Positions 1 through 5,593 are shown, counted from the stretch's first letter. The stretch is DNA of 5,593 nt from Rhodospirillaceae bacterium (GCA_018699755.1 JABIRQ010000119.1:1-5593); one strand, 5' to 3'. Numbers and translations are program-made. The notes: generated by a model from the sequence alone, not told the origin.

Positions 1-517
1 CCAGCCCCTCCCAATCCAGGGTCTCGGGCGCGCTGCCCCCCGCGACATGGCCGGTCACGAACGTCACCGCCGCGTTGGTGTCGCGATGGGTCAGCGGAAT
101 CCCGGCATAGGCCAGGCCGCCGACCCCCGCCGTCACGCCCGGCACGACCCGGAAGGTTATGCCGGCGCCGACCAGGGCCAGGGCTTCCTCGCCGCCGCGC
201 CCGAAGACGAAGGGGTCGCCGCCCTTCAGGCGCAGGACCCGTTTTCCCGCGCGAGCCAGGGCGATCAGGCGCTTGGATATATCCGGCTGGCGGGGCGAGG
301 GCTTGCCCCCCCGCTTGCCGGCATAGATGCGCTCGACCCCCTCGGGCACCAGGGCGATGACGCGGTCGTCGACCAGGGCGTCGTAGACCACGACATCGGC
401 ATTCCGCAGCGCGTGCAGAGCGTGCAGGGTCAGCAGGCCGGGATCGCCAGGGCCGGCGCCGACCAGCCAGACGCTGCCCGGTTCGAAGGCGGGAAAGGGG
501 ATCGGAGCTTCCGTCAT
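1..517 (-). CDS. cobA: Uroporphyrinogen-III C-methyltransferase (SUMT), 3'-truncated by the window edge
   Basis: This cytoplasmic enzyme uses two S-adenosylmethionines to methylate uroporphyrinogen III at C2 and C7, giving precorrin-2, the branch point to cobalamin and siroheme. The frame reads from an ATG at 517-515 and stays open to the left edge, giving 172 visible residues of a family that usually has about 250-280. Visible motifs are the N-terminal VGAGPGDPGLLT (about 19-30), VVYDALV (43-49), GKRGGKPSPRQ (67-77), the SAM-site loop GGDPFVFGRGGEE (99-111), VPGVTAG (125-131), AGIPLTHRD (138-146) and TGH (155-157). All are typical of SUMT, and no frameshift is seen. It is a stand-alone SUMT at its N-terminus: the CysG dehydrogenase/ferrochelatase module, which would precede it, is absent. 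It diverges from cbiD across a 110-bp spacer. No convincing Shine-Dalgarno precedes the ATG. The family call is secure; the C-terminus is not visible. Confidence 0.96.
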   Translation of the reverse strand, partial: MTEAPIPFPAFEPGSVWLVGAGPGDPGLLTLHALHALRNADVVVYDALVDDRVIALVPEGVERIYAGKRGGKPSPRQPDISKRLIALARAGKRVLRLKGGDPFVFGRGGEEALALVGAGITFRVVPGVTAGVGGLAYAGIPLTHRDTNAAVTFVTGHVAGGSAPETLDWEGL

Positions 518-525
518 GGCGCGGC

Positions 526-531
526 AGCCTA
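526..531 (-). promoter_or_regulatory. Possible -10 element of a leaderless cobA promoter
   Basis: Read on the minus strand, TAGGCT (a TANNNT match) ends 8 nt before the cobA ATG. A start site about 7 nt downstream would fall at or next to the start codon, and there is no Shine-Dalgarno. The best -35 at 18-nt spacing is TTTCCG, only 3 of 6 matches to consensus, so the call is weak. Confidence 0.2.
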
Positions 532-588
532 GTGCATTTCGGCGCGCCGCGGAAAGGTGGCGAATCCGAGCGGTTTCGGGCGGGTCCG

Positions 589-598
589 GCTGGCCAGC
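589..598. other. 10-bp perfect palindrome in the divergent cobA/cbiD spacer
   Basis: GCTGGCCAGC is its own reverse complement and covers the candidate -35 hexamer of cbiD (591-596). An operator for a dimeric regulator is one reading. In DNA this GC-rich such palindromes also arise by chance, and two more lie nearby (CGGCGCGCCG at 540-549 and CGCCGGCG at 598-605). Confidence 0.2.
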
Positions 599-620
599 GC
601 CGGCGGCGGAGCGCTAGAAT
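591..620 (+). promoter_or_regulatory. Candidate cbiD promoter placing the transcript start at the ATG
   Basis: TAGAAT at 615-620 matches the sigma-70 -10 consensus TATAAT at 5 of 6 positions and stands out as an AT-rich patch in GC-rich DNA. TGGCCA at 591-596, 18 nt upstream, matches TTGACA at 4 of 6. The -10 ends 7 nt before the cbiD ATG (628), so the predicted start site is 627-628 and the mRNA would be leaderless. This fits the lack of a well-spaced Shine-Dalgarno before cbiD. Sequence pattern only. Confidence 0.33.
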
Positions 621-627
621 TCCCGCC

Positions 628-1716
628 ATGGGACGACGACCGGATGGGCCATTGCGCCGCGGCTGGACGACTGGCGCCTGCGCCGCCGCCGCCGCGGCCG
701 CCGCCTTCGAGGCGCTGGCCACCGGGCGCTTTCCCGATCCCGTCACGATCCGCCTGCCGCGCGGCGAAACCCCGTCCTTCGCCCTGGCGGAGCACGCCCT
801 GGATGCGGATTGCGCCGAGGCCGGAATCGTCAAGGATGCGGGCGACGACCCCGATGTGACCCATGGCGCCCTGGTGCGTGCGCGCGTCGCTCGGGCCGCG
901 CCCGGTACGGGCATTCGCTTTCATGCCGGCGAAGGGGTCGGCACGGTCACCCGGCCCGGCTTGGCCCTGCCGGTGGGGGAGCCGGCGATCAATCCGGGGC
1001 CGCGCGCCCTGATCCGCGAGACCCTTCAGGCGGTTGCCGAGCGGTGCGGCCGGGGAGCGGATGCCGAGGTCACCCTGTCCATTCCCGGCGGCGAGGCCCT
1101 GGCCGAGCGCACCGCCAACGGCCGCCTGGGCATTCTCGGCGGGCTTTCGATTCTGGGCACGACGGGCATCGTCATGCCCTATTCCTGCGCCGCCTGGATC
1201 CATTCGATCCATCGCGGCATCGACGTGGCCCGTGCCGCCGGGCTCGACCATGTCGGCGCGGCGACGGGCCGCACTTCGGAAGCGGCTTTGCAGCGCCTCT
1301 ATGGCCTGCCCGATCACGCGATGATCGATATGGGCGATTTCGCGGGCGCCGTTCTCAAATACCTGCGGCGCAATCCGCTGCCCCGGCTTTCGATCGCCGG
1401 CGGCTTCGGCAAGCTGTCCAAGCTGGCGGCGGGCCATCTCGACCTTCATTCCGGGCGCAGTCGGGTCGACACCGCCGGCCTGGCCGAACTCTTGGCCGAT
1501 CTCGGCGCTTCGGCGGAGCTGGTCGCGGCGGCGCGCGACGCGGCTTCGGCGGGCGAGGTCCTGGAGCGCGCGGGGACGGCCGGGCGCGGCCTGGCCGAAG
1601 CGGTGGCCCGGCGGGCGCGTGAGGTCGCGCTGGCGGCCCTGTCCGGGGACATAACGGTCGAGGTGCTGGTCTTCGCGCGAAACGGCGAGCTTCTCGGCCG
1701 CGCCGGCGCCCCATGA
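628..1716 (+). CDS. cbiD: Cobalt-precorrin-5B (C1)-methyltransferase CbiD
   Basis: CbiD methylates C1 of cobalt-precorrin-5B with SAM to give cobalt-precorrin-6A in the oxygen-independent B12 route, replacing CobF of the aerobic route. The protein is 362 residues, normal for the family. Signatures are the N-terminal RRGWTTGACAAAA (10-22), KDAGDDPDVT (69-78), EGVGTVTRPGL (102-112), GEPAINPGPR (117-126), the glycine-rich NGRLGILGGLSILGTTGIV (164-182) followed by MPYSCAAWIHSIHRG, and later IAGGFGKLSKLAAGHLDLHSGRS. The frame is open back to a GTG at 532, which would add 32 residues rich in Arg and Gly. I chose ATG 628 because the family normally begins about ten residues before the TTGxCA motif and because a -10-like hexamer sits just upstream. 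The stop overlaps the cobK start as ATGA (1713-1716), suggesting translational coupling. The run of eight alanines after Cys18 belongs to the family motif. Confidence 0.96.
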   Translation: MGRRPDGPLRRGWTTGACAAAAAAAAFEALATGRFPDPVTIRLPRGETPSFALAEHALDADCAEAGIVKDAGDDPDVTHGALVRARVARAAPGTGIRFHAGEGVGTVTRPGLALPVGEPAINPGPRALIRETLQAVAERCGRGADAEVTLSIPGGEALAERTANGRLGILGGLSILGTTGIVMPYSCAAWIHSIHRGIDVARAAGLDHVGAATGRTSEAALQRLYGLPDHAMIDMGDFAGAVLKYLRRNPLPRLSIAGGFGKLSKLAAGHLDLHSGRSRVDTAGLAELLADLGASAELVAAARDAASAGEVLERAGTAGRGLAEAVARRAREVALAALSGDITVEVLVFARNGELLGRAGAP

Positions 1717-2486
1717 CCCGCGGTGCCGGCCGCCGGCGTCTTCTTATCCTGGGCGGCACGAGCGAGGGCCGCGCCCTGGCCGACGCGGTCGAGACGGCGT
1801 TGGGCGAGACCTATGAAGCGGTCACGGCCCTGGCCGGGGCGACACGGGCGCCCGCGCCCACCGCCGGAACCGTGCGGACCGGCGGATTCGGTGGACCCGA
1901 AGGGCTGGCCGCTTTTCTGCGCGATCGGGCGATCGATTGCCTGGTCGACGCCACCCACCCCTTCGCGGCACGCATCTCGGCCCATGCCCGGATGGCCTGC
2001 GACGCGACGGGCACGGCGCGGCTTCTCCTCCTCCGCCCGGCCTGGCCGCGCCATAGGGACGACGACTGGATAGAGGTCGCGGATATGGCGGCGGCCCGCG
2101 ACGCGGTCGCGGCGCGCGGCGGGCGCGTCTTCCTGACCACGGGGGTCAAGGATCTGGCGGCATTTTCCGACCTGCCGGATTGCCGGTTCCTGGTGCGTCT
2201 GGTCGAGGCGCCGAAGAAACCCCCGCCCCTCGACAACCACGATCTGGTCGTTGCGCGCGGGCCTTTTGCGGAAGCGGACGAGATCGCCCTGATGCGCGCC
2301 CAGGGCGTCGACCTGCTGGTGAGCAAGGCAAGCGGGGGCGACTCGACCCATGCCAAGATCGCCGCCGCGCGGCGCCTCGGCATGCCGGTGGTCATGGTGC
2401 GAAGGCCGCCGGCCGAGGCGGGGCCTCGGGTCGCCACGGTCGATGCGGCGCTGGAATGGCTGACGGCGCAGGCCGCCTCGCCTTGA
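1713..2486 (+). CDS. cobK: Precorrin-6A reductase CobK/CbiJ
   Basis: CobK/CbiJ reduces (cobalt-)precorrin-6A to precorrin-6B with a nicotinamide cofactor, the step straight after CbiD, whose stop codon it overlaps. The protein is 257 residues, the usual family size. Seen in order are the N-terminal nucleotide-binding segment RLLILGGTSEGRALA (about 9-23), GGFGG (57-61), the family hallmark LVDATHPFAARIS (77-89), RPAWPR (108-113), VFLTTGVKDL (139-148), LDNHDLVVARGPF (173-185) and the C-terminal SKASGGDST (204-212) followed by AKIAAARRLGMPVVMVRRP. Nothing is missing or frameshifted. ATG 1713 is chosen for the overlap and for the distance to the GGTxEGR motif. No strong Shine-Dalgarno is seen, consistent with coupling to cbiD. 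With CbiD and CbiG present, the natural substrate is probably the cobalt form (CbiJ activity), which the sequence alone cannot prove. Confidence 0.95.
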   Translation: MTRGAGRRRLLILGGTSEGRALADAVETALGETYEAVTALAGATRAPAPTAGTVRTGGFGGPEGLAAFLRDRAIDCLVDATHPFAARISAHARMACDATGTARLLLLRPAWPRHRDDDWIEVADMAAARDAVAARGGRVFLTTGVKDLAAFSDLPDCRFLVRLVEAPKKPPPLDNHDLVVARGPFAEADEIALMRAQGVDLLVSKASGGDSTHAKIAAARRLGMPVVMVRRPPAEAGPRVATVDAALEWLTAQAASP

Positions 2487-2513
2487 CTCGGCTTCGGTGG
2501 ACCACAGTATGGA
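2483..2513 (+). promoter_or_regulatory. Weak candidate promoter for the ankyrin gene
   Basis: TTGACT (2483-2488), overlapping the cobK stop codon, matches the -35 consensus at 5 of 6 positions. The possible -10s are poor: CAGTAT at 16-nt spacing or TATGGA at 19-nt spacing, each 3 of 6. If real, the ankyrin gene could be transcribed independently of cbiD-cobK, with a leader of about 20 nt. Read-through from cobK is equally possible. Confidence 0.2.
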
Positions 2514-2528
2514 TGGTCGAGACGGAAT

Positions 2529-2532
2529 GGAG
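2529..2532 (+). promoter_or_regulatory. Shine-Dalgarno GGAG deciding the GTG start of the ankyrin gene
   Basis: GGAG lies 6 nt before GTG 2539, an ideal spacing, and is the clearest ribosome-binding site in the window. It favours GTG 2539 over in-frame upstream starts at GTG 2497, ATG 2509 and ATG 2527. Confidence 0.6.
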
Positions 2533-2538
2533 CCGCCC

Positions 2539-3090
2539 GTGAAGAAATACCTGCTGGCCCTGCTTGTCGCCGTGGCGCTTTGGCCCGGGACGGCGGCGAC
2601 CCAGACCGTGCTTTATCAATATCCGTTCATTCAGGCGGCGGCGGATGGCGATCTCGCCACCGTCAACAGCATGATCCGGCGCGGCGCGAAGATAAATCAG
2701 GTCCACCCGGACAAGACCACGGCCTTGCTGGAGGCGGCGAAGGCCGGCCATCAGGATGTGGTCAGGGTTCTGCTGCAACAAAAGGCCTGGACCGAGTTCA
2801 AGGATTCGTCCGGGGCCACGCCCTTGTCCTACGCGGCCGAACGCGGCCATGCCGGGGTCGTCTACGAACTGATCGAGGGTCGGGCCGATGCGGAAACCTA
2901 TGACGGCCAGGGCCTGACGCCGCTTATCAAGGCGGCGCGCAACGGCCGGGTCGAGGTCATCCGCCTGCTGATCGGCGCCGGGGTCGACGTGAATCGCACC
3001 GACTATGCCGGCATTTCCGCCCTGGAATGGGCGCAGCGCAACCGCTGGAACAGCATCGTCAACGATCTCGAAACCGTGGGGGCACAGTAG
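2539..3090 (+). CDS. Small exported ankyrin-repeat protein of unknown function
   Basis: The predicted protein has 183 residues from GTG 2539. Its N-terminus, MKKYLLALLVAVALWPGTAA, has the charged, hydrophobic and small-residue regions of a Sec signal peptide. Cleavage is likely after Ala20 (Thr18 at -3). The protein contains no cysteine, so it is not a lipoprotein, and it should be soluble in the periplasm. The mature part is almost entirely ankyrin repeats in exact 33-residue register: repeat starts fall near 28, 61 (TAL), 94 (TPL), 127 (TPL) and 160 (SAL). Typical helix patterns such as AAERGHAGVVYELI and AARNGRVEVIRLLI are present, and the first and last units are degenerate caps. No catalytic domain is visible, so a protein-binding role is the family expectation; the partner is unknown. 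The gene starts 52 nt after cobK on the same strand and is the only non-enzyme in this part of the cluster. An alternative start at ATG 2527 would add MEPP before the signal peptide. Confidence 0.85.
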   Translation: MKKYLLALLVAVALWPGTAATQTVLYQYPFIQAAADGDLATVNSMIRRGAKINQVHPDKTTALLEAAKAGHQDVVRVLLQQKAWTEFKDSSGATPLSYAAERGHAGVVYELIEGRADAETYDGQGLTPLIKAARNGRVEVIRLLIGAGVDVNRTDYAGISALEWAQRNRWNSIVNDLETVGAQ

Positions 3091-3105
3091 CCGGACGGGA
3101 GCGTT

Positions 3106-3876
3106 TCAGGCGCCGCCGGGTCGGCGCGGGCGCAGAACGTGATGGTGGTCGGCGTCATAGAGCCGGCTGTCCGCGAACCCCTCCGCCGCGAGGGCGTGGC
3201 CGACCAGGATCAGCGCCGTGCGGGTGAATCCCGCCGCCTTCACCTTGTCCCGGATGTCGGCCAGGGTGCCGCGGACGATTTCTTCGTCCGGCCAGCTTAC
3301 CCGATAGGTCACCGCGACCGGGCAGTCCGCGCCGTAATGGGGGCTCAATTCGCGGACCACCTTGGCTAGGTTGTTGACCGAGAGATGGATCGCCAGGGTC
3401 GCGCCCGTGGCGGCGAAAGCGGCCAAATCCTCGCCTTCGGGCATGGCCGAGGCGCGCACCGCCGTTCGGGTCAGCACGACCGACTGGCTGACCCCCGGCA
3501 GGGTCAGTTCGGTCCCCAACGCGGCGGCGGCGGCGGCAAAGGCGGGCACGCCCGGCGTGATGTCGTAGGGAATGCCCAGCCGATCGAGGCGGCGCATCTG
3601 CTCGGCGATCGCACCGTAGAGCGAGGGATCGCCCGAATGCACACGGGCGACGTCCTTGCCGGCCGCATGGGCGGCCTCCATTTCGGCGGCGATCTCGTCC
3701 AGGGTCATCGGCGCCGTATCGACGACCCGCGCGCCTGCCGGGGCCTGGGCCACGACGGCCTCGGGAACAAGCGACCCGGCGTAAAGCACGACGGGGCAGC
3801 GTTTCACCAGTTCCAGGCCGCGCACCGTGATCAGGTCGGGCGCGCCCGGTCCCGCGCCGATGAAATGGACGGTCAT
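3106..3876 (-). CDS. cobM: Precorrin-4/cobalt-precorrin-4 C11-methyltransferase CobM/CbiF
   Basis: CobM/CbiF transfers a methyl group from SAM to C11 of (cobalt-)precorrin-4, giving (cobalt-)precorrin-5A. The protein is 256 residues, as is usual. It shows the tetrapyrrole-methylase fold motifs: VHFIGAGPGAPDLITVRG (3-20), VLYAGSLVPE (30-39), DTAPMTLDEI (53-62), the SAM-site loop VARVHSGDPSLYGAI (76-90), YDITPGVPAFAAAAAALG (104-121), LPGVSQSVVLTR (126-137), SVNNLAKVV (166-174), PVAVTYRVSWPDE (186-198) and TRTALILVG (218-226). VHSGDPSLYGA and the LYAGSLVP segment distinguish it from CobI, CobJ and CobA. Its ATG overlaps the stop of the upstream CbiG-CobJ gene as ATGA (3876-3873), so the two are probably translated together. 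Its 3' end faces the ankyrin gene 15 bp away. With CbiG present in the same operon, the cobalt-containing substrate is more likely. Confidence 0.96.
   Translation of the reverse strand: MTVHFIGAGPGAPDLITVRGLELVKRCPVVLYAGSLVPEAVVAQAPAGARVVDTAPMTLDEIAAEMEAAHAAGKDVARVHSGDPSLYGAIAEQMRRLDRLGIPYDITPGVPAFAAAAAALGTELTLPGVSQSVVLTRTAVRASAMPEGEDLAAFAATGATLAIHLSVNNLAKVVRELSPHYGADCPVAVTYRVSWPDEEIVRGTLADIRDKVKAAGFTRTALILVGHALAAEGFADSRLYDADHHHVLRPRRPGGA
3110..3127. terminator. GC hairpin at the convergent junction, no U-tract
   Basis: GCGCCG (3110-3115) pairs with CGGCGC (3122-3127) around a 6-nt loop, about 20 nt after the ankyrin stop and inside the last codons of cobM. Neither strand has a T-run after it, so it is not a classical intrinsic terminator. 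It could stabilise the 3' end of the plus-strand transcript. Chance is quite possible in DNA this GC-rich. Confidence 0.15.
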
Positions 3877-5593
3877 CCCCGGCCTGCTTTCGCGTGGCCG
3901 ATTTCGGGTTCCGCCTTCGCCGCATAGCCGCGCGGGGTATAGACCCAGTCGTGTTCGCCGCGCCGGATCGCGCGCGTGGCGCTGCTGCCGACCAGGACCA
4001 GGGTCAGCATATCGACGGTTTCGGGATCGAATTCGGCGAGCGGGACGATTGCGACCGCCTCGCCCTCCCGGCCCAGATTGCGCGCGACGATCACCGGCGT
4101 GTCGGGTGGGCGCGCGCTGGCCAGGATGGCGATGGCGCGGGGCAATTGGCCGCGCCGGCGGGCCGAGGCGGGGTTGTAGAGGCAGGTCACGAAATCGCCC
4201 TGGGCCGCCGCGCGCAACCGCGTCTCGATCGCCGGCCAGGGGGTCAAAAGATCGCTGAGGGAGATGGCGCAGAAATCGTGGCCGAGGGGCGCGCCGGCCC
4301 GGGCCGCCGCCGCCTGCATGGCCGAAATGCCGGGACAGACGGCGAGCGCGATCCGGTTCCAGTCGGCGCGGTCCTCCCGTTCGAGCAGTTCGAAGACCAG
4401 GGCGGCCAGGGCGTAGATCCCGGCATCGCCCGAGGAGACCAGGGCGACGGATCGGCCTTCGGCGGCCAGATCCAGGGCGGTGCGGACCCGATCCTCCTCG
4501 GCCCCCAGGGGCGACTCGTGGCGCGCCTTGCCCGCGATCTTCTCGCCCAGCAGGTCGAGATAGAGGGCGTAACCGACGATCGAATCGGCCCCGGCGAGCG
4601 CGGCCTCTGCCTCCGGGCTGCGCCAGGCGGCAGGGCCGGGGCCGATGCCGATAACGGCCAGGCTGCCGCGCGGGCGGCCGATCGCCGCCGGGTCGATATC
4701 GCCCGGCGCGCGGGCGATGGCGCAGGTCGTACGGGCGGATTTTGTCTTGGGGCCGATCAGCGTGCCGTTCGGGCCGACCGCCGCCAGGGCTGCGCCCTCG
4801 GCGACCCCGTGGCAGCCCGTTTCGCGAAACACGACCTCCGACGGGTTGGCGAGGCGCGGCGCCTCGCGCTCCAGGTCCTCCGCGTCCATAAAGCGTACGG
4901 GTACATCCAGGGCTTCGGCCAGGGCGTGCATGGCGGCCTCATCGGCCTTGAGGTCGATGGAGGCAACGAGGGCCAGGCTCTCGCGCGCCAGGCCGGCCTC
5001 GTCAAGGGTGCGCGCGACGAGATCGGCAAGTTCTTCCGGCGCGGCGCCGCGTTCGCAGCCGACCCCCAGGGCCAGGCTCGGCGGATGGTAGAGCAGGGTG
5101 CACGCGTCGGGCGTCACGGCCCGGTCGGTCGCCAGCAGGGTCCACGCGGCGGGCGCGCGATCCGCTTCGGCGAAATCGGCGCCGGATTCGCGCAGCCAGG
5201 CTGTGTCGCCCGCCTCGACCCTCAGGGCCACGGCCTCGCCCGCCAGGAGGGCGGCGGTGACCGGTCCGGCCAGGTCCGGATTGGCCAGCCGCCAGCCCGG
5301 CGGCGGGTCGTCGAAGGCGGTGCCGAAGCGCACGTCGCTTGCCGTGGTGACGGCCGCATGGGCCCCGAGCGCCTCGGCGATGGTTTCGGCAAGCGCGTTG
5401 GCGCCGTGATGGCCACCCAGCAGGGGCACCACGGCGCTGCCGTCCTCGGCGATAGCAAGCACCGGCGGCTCGCTGGTCTTGTCGGCAAGCGACGGTGCCA
5501 GACAGCGGATCAGCACGCCCGCGGCGCAGATGCCGATGATCGGCGTGCCGGCGGAAAACAGGGCGCGCAGGTGCTCGCCCGTATCGGAGAAGG
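3873..5593 (-). CDS. cobJ: CbiG-CobJ fusion: cobalt-precorrin-5A hydrolase / precorrin-3B C17-methyltransferase, 5'-truncated
   Basis: This is one reading frame with two enzymes. The right part (5593 to about 4707) is CbiG, which opens the ring-A lactone of cobalt-precorrin-5A and releases acetaldehyde. Its N-terminal module includes GTPIIGICAAGVLIR, ending at about 5505, and PLLGGHHGAN (5426-5397). A middle segment with PPPGWRLANP follows, then the C-terminal module with ALGVGCERG, VASIDLKADE, NPSEVVFRETGCHGVAEGAA and PKTKSARTTCAIA (5072-4710). After a short linker, the left part (about 4667-3876) is CobJ/CbiH, the C17-methyltransferase and ring-contraction enzyme, with LAVIGIGPGP, LVSSGDAGIYALA, VCPGISAMQAAAARAGAP, LYNPASARRR, VARNLGREGE and DMLTLVLVGSS. 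The frame is open to the window edge: the GTG at 5516-5514 falls inside the conserved ICAAGVLIR motif and is not the start. There are 572 visible residues, and roughly 40-60 N-terminal residues are probably missing (inference). The stop overlaps cobM by ATGA. Confidence 0.95.
   Translation of the reverse strand, partial: FSDTGEHLRALFSAGTPIIGICAAGVLIRCLAPSLADKTSEPPVLAIAEDGSAVVPLLGGHHGANALAETIAEALGAHAAVTTASDVRFGTAFDDPPPGWRLANPDLAGPVTAALLAGEAVALRVEAGDTAWLRESGADFAEADRAPAAWTLLATDRAVTPDACTLLYHPPSLALGVGCERGAAPEELADLVARTLDEAGLARESLALVASIDLKADEAAMHALAEALDVPVRFMDAEDLEREAPRLANPSEVVFRETGCHGVAEGAALAAVGPNGTLIGPKTKSARTTCAIARAPGDIDPAAIGRPRGSLAVIGIGPGPAAWRSPEAEAALAGADSIVGYALYLDLLGEKIAGKARHESPLGAEEDRVRTALDLAAEGRSVALVSSGDAGIYALAALVFELLEREDRADWNRIALAVCPGISAMQAAAARAGAPLGHDFCAISLSDLLTPWPAIETRLRAAAQGDFVTCLYNPASARRRGQLPRAIAILASARPPDTPVIVARNLGREGEAVAIVPLAEFDPETVDMLTLVLVGSSATRAIRRGEHDWVYTPRGYAAKAEPEIGHAKAGRG

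Noticed and set aside
1..517. The GKRGGKPSPRQ segment of CobA lacks the His found in many SUMTs
   Set aside because: This variant is, to my knowledge, common in alphaproteobacterial CobA, and all other SAM-site motifs are intact.
47..532. Plus-strand open frame of 161 codons at the left end
   Set aside because: The minus strand here encodes an unmistakable SUMT, so this frame is its complement.
518..627. Cobalamin riboswitch upstream of cbiD or cobA
   Set aside because: The spacer is only 110 bp, shared between two divergent genes, and I see no B12-box-like sequence. A cobalamin riboswitch with its expression platform usually needs more room.
679..705. GCC-rich triplet run coding eight alanines in CbiD, considered as a phase-variable or slippage repeat
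   Set aside because: The units are triplets, so changes would not shift frame; one unit is GCG; and an alanine-rich stretch after TTGxC is part of the CbiD motif.
529..1449. Long open frame antisense to cbiD (306 codons), almost contiguous with another antisense to cobK (1446-2351)
   Set aside because: The opposite strand carries clear, full-length CbiD and CobK. The antisense product is low-complexity Gly/Arg/Ala with no recognisable domain, and such shadows are normal in GC-rich DNA.
3385..3927. Plus-strand open frame of 180 codons inside cobM
   Set aside because: It is antisense to well-conserved CobM motifs and its composition is Gly/Arg/His-rich without any domain.
1..5593. Mobile elements, tRNA or rRNA genes, CRISPR arrays, attachment sites
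   Set aside because: Coding density is near complete with conserved housekeeping-type genes. No repeat arrays, transposase motifs or RNA-gene structures were seen.

Overview
The window carries part of a cobalamin (vitamin B12) corrin-ring biosynthesis cluster from a very GC-rich bacterium. Every gene is closed up tightly, and two junctions are ATGA start/stop overlaps. The CobA, CbiD and CbiG-CobJ wording (for example GKRGGKPS in CobA and GIVMPYSCAAWIHSIHRG in CbiD) is of the type I associate with Alphaproteobacteria, probably a Rhodospirillales-like lineage. That assignment is inference from familiarity, not from a search.

Layout, left to right. cobA (SUMT) lies on the minus strand from 517 to the left edge, where it is cut off. 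A 110-bp divergent spacer (518-627) separates it from a plus-strand run: cbiD (628-1716), cobK/cbiJ (1713-2486, ATGA overlap), and a small secreted ankyrin-repeat protein (2539-3090). This run meets, tail to tail with only 15 bp between stop codons, a minus-strand pair transcribed from the right: a CbiG-CobJ fusion gene (3873 to beyond 5593, its start lying outside the window) and cobM/cbiF (3106-3876, ATGA overlap).

How the genes work together. CobA makes precorrin-2 from uroporphyrinogen III. The other enzymes cover an unbroken block of the middle pathway: CobJ/CbiH (C17 methylation and ring contraction), CobM/CbiF (C11 methylation), CbiG (ring-A lactone opening with loss of acetaldehyde), CbiD (C1 methylation) and CobK/CbiJ (reduction of the macrocycle). 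A full-length-type CbiG and a CbiD are markers of the oxygen-independent, early-cobalt route, even though the neighbours resemble proteins usually given aerobic Cob names. No CobG or CobF is seen here. Genes for CobI/CbiL, CobH/CbiC, CobL/CbiET and later steps must lie elsewhere.

The window is mostly ordinary B12 biosynthesis and I see no wholly new system. The points worth a second look are the exported ankyrin protein placed within the cluster, possible leaderless starts on both sides of the cobA/cbiD spacer, and the CbiG-CobJ fusion translationally linked to CobM, the enzyme that acts between its two halves.
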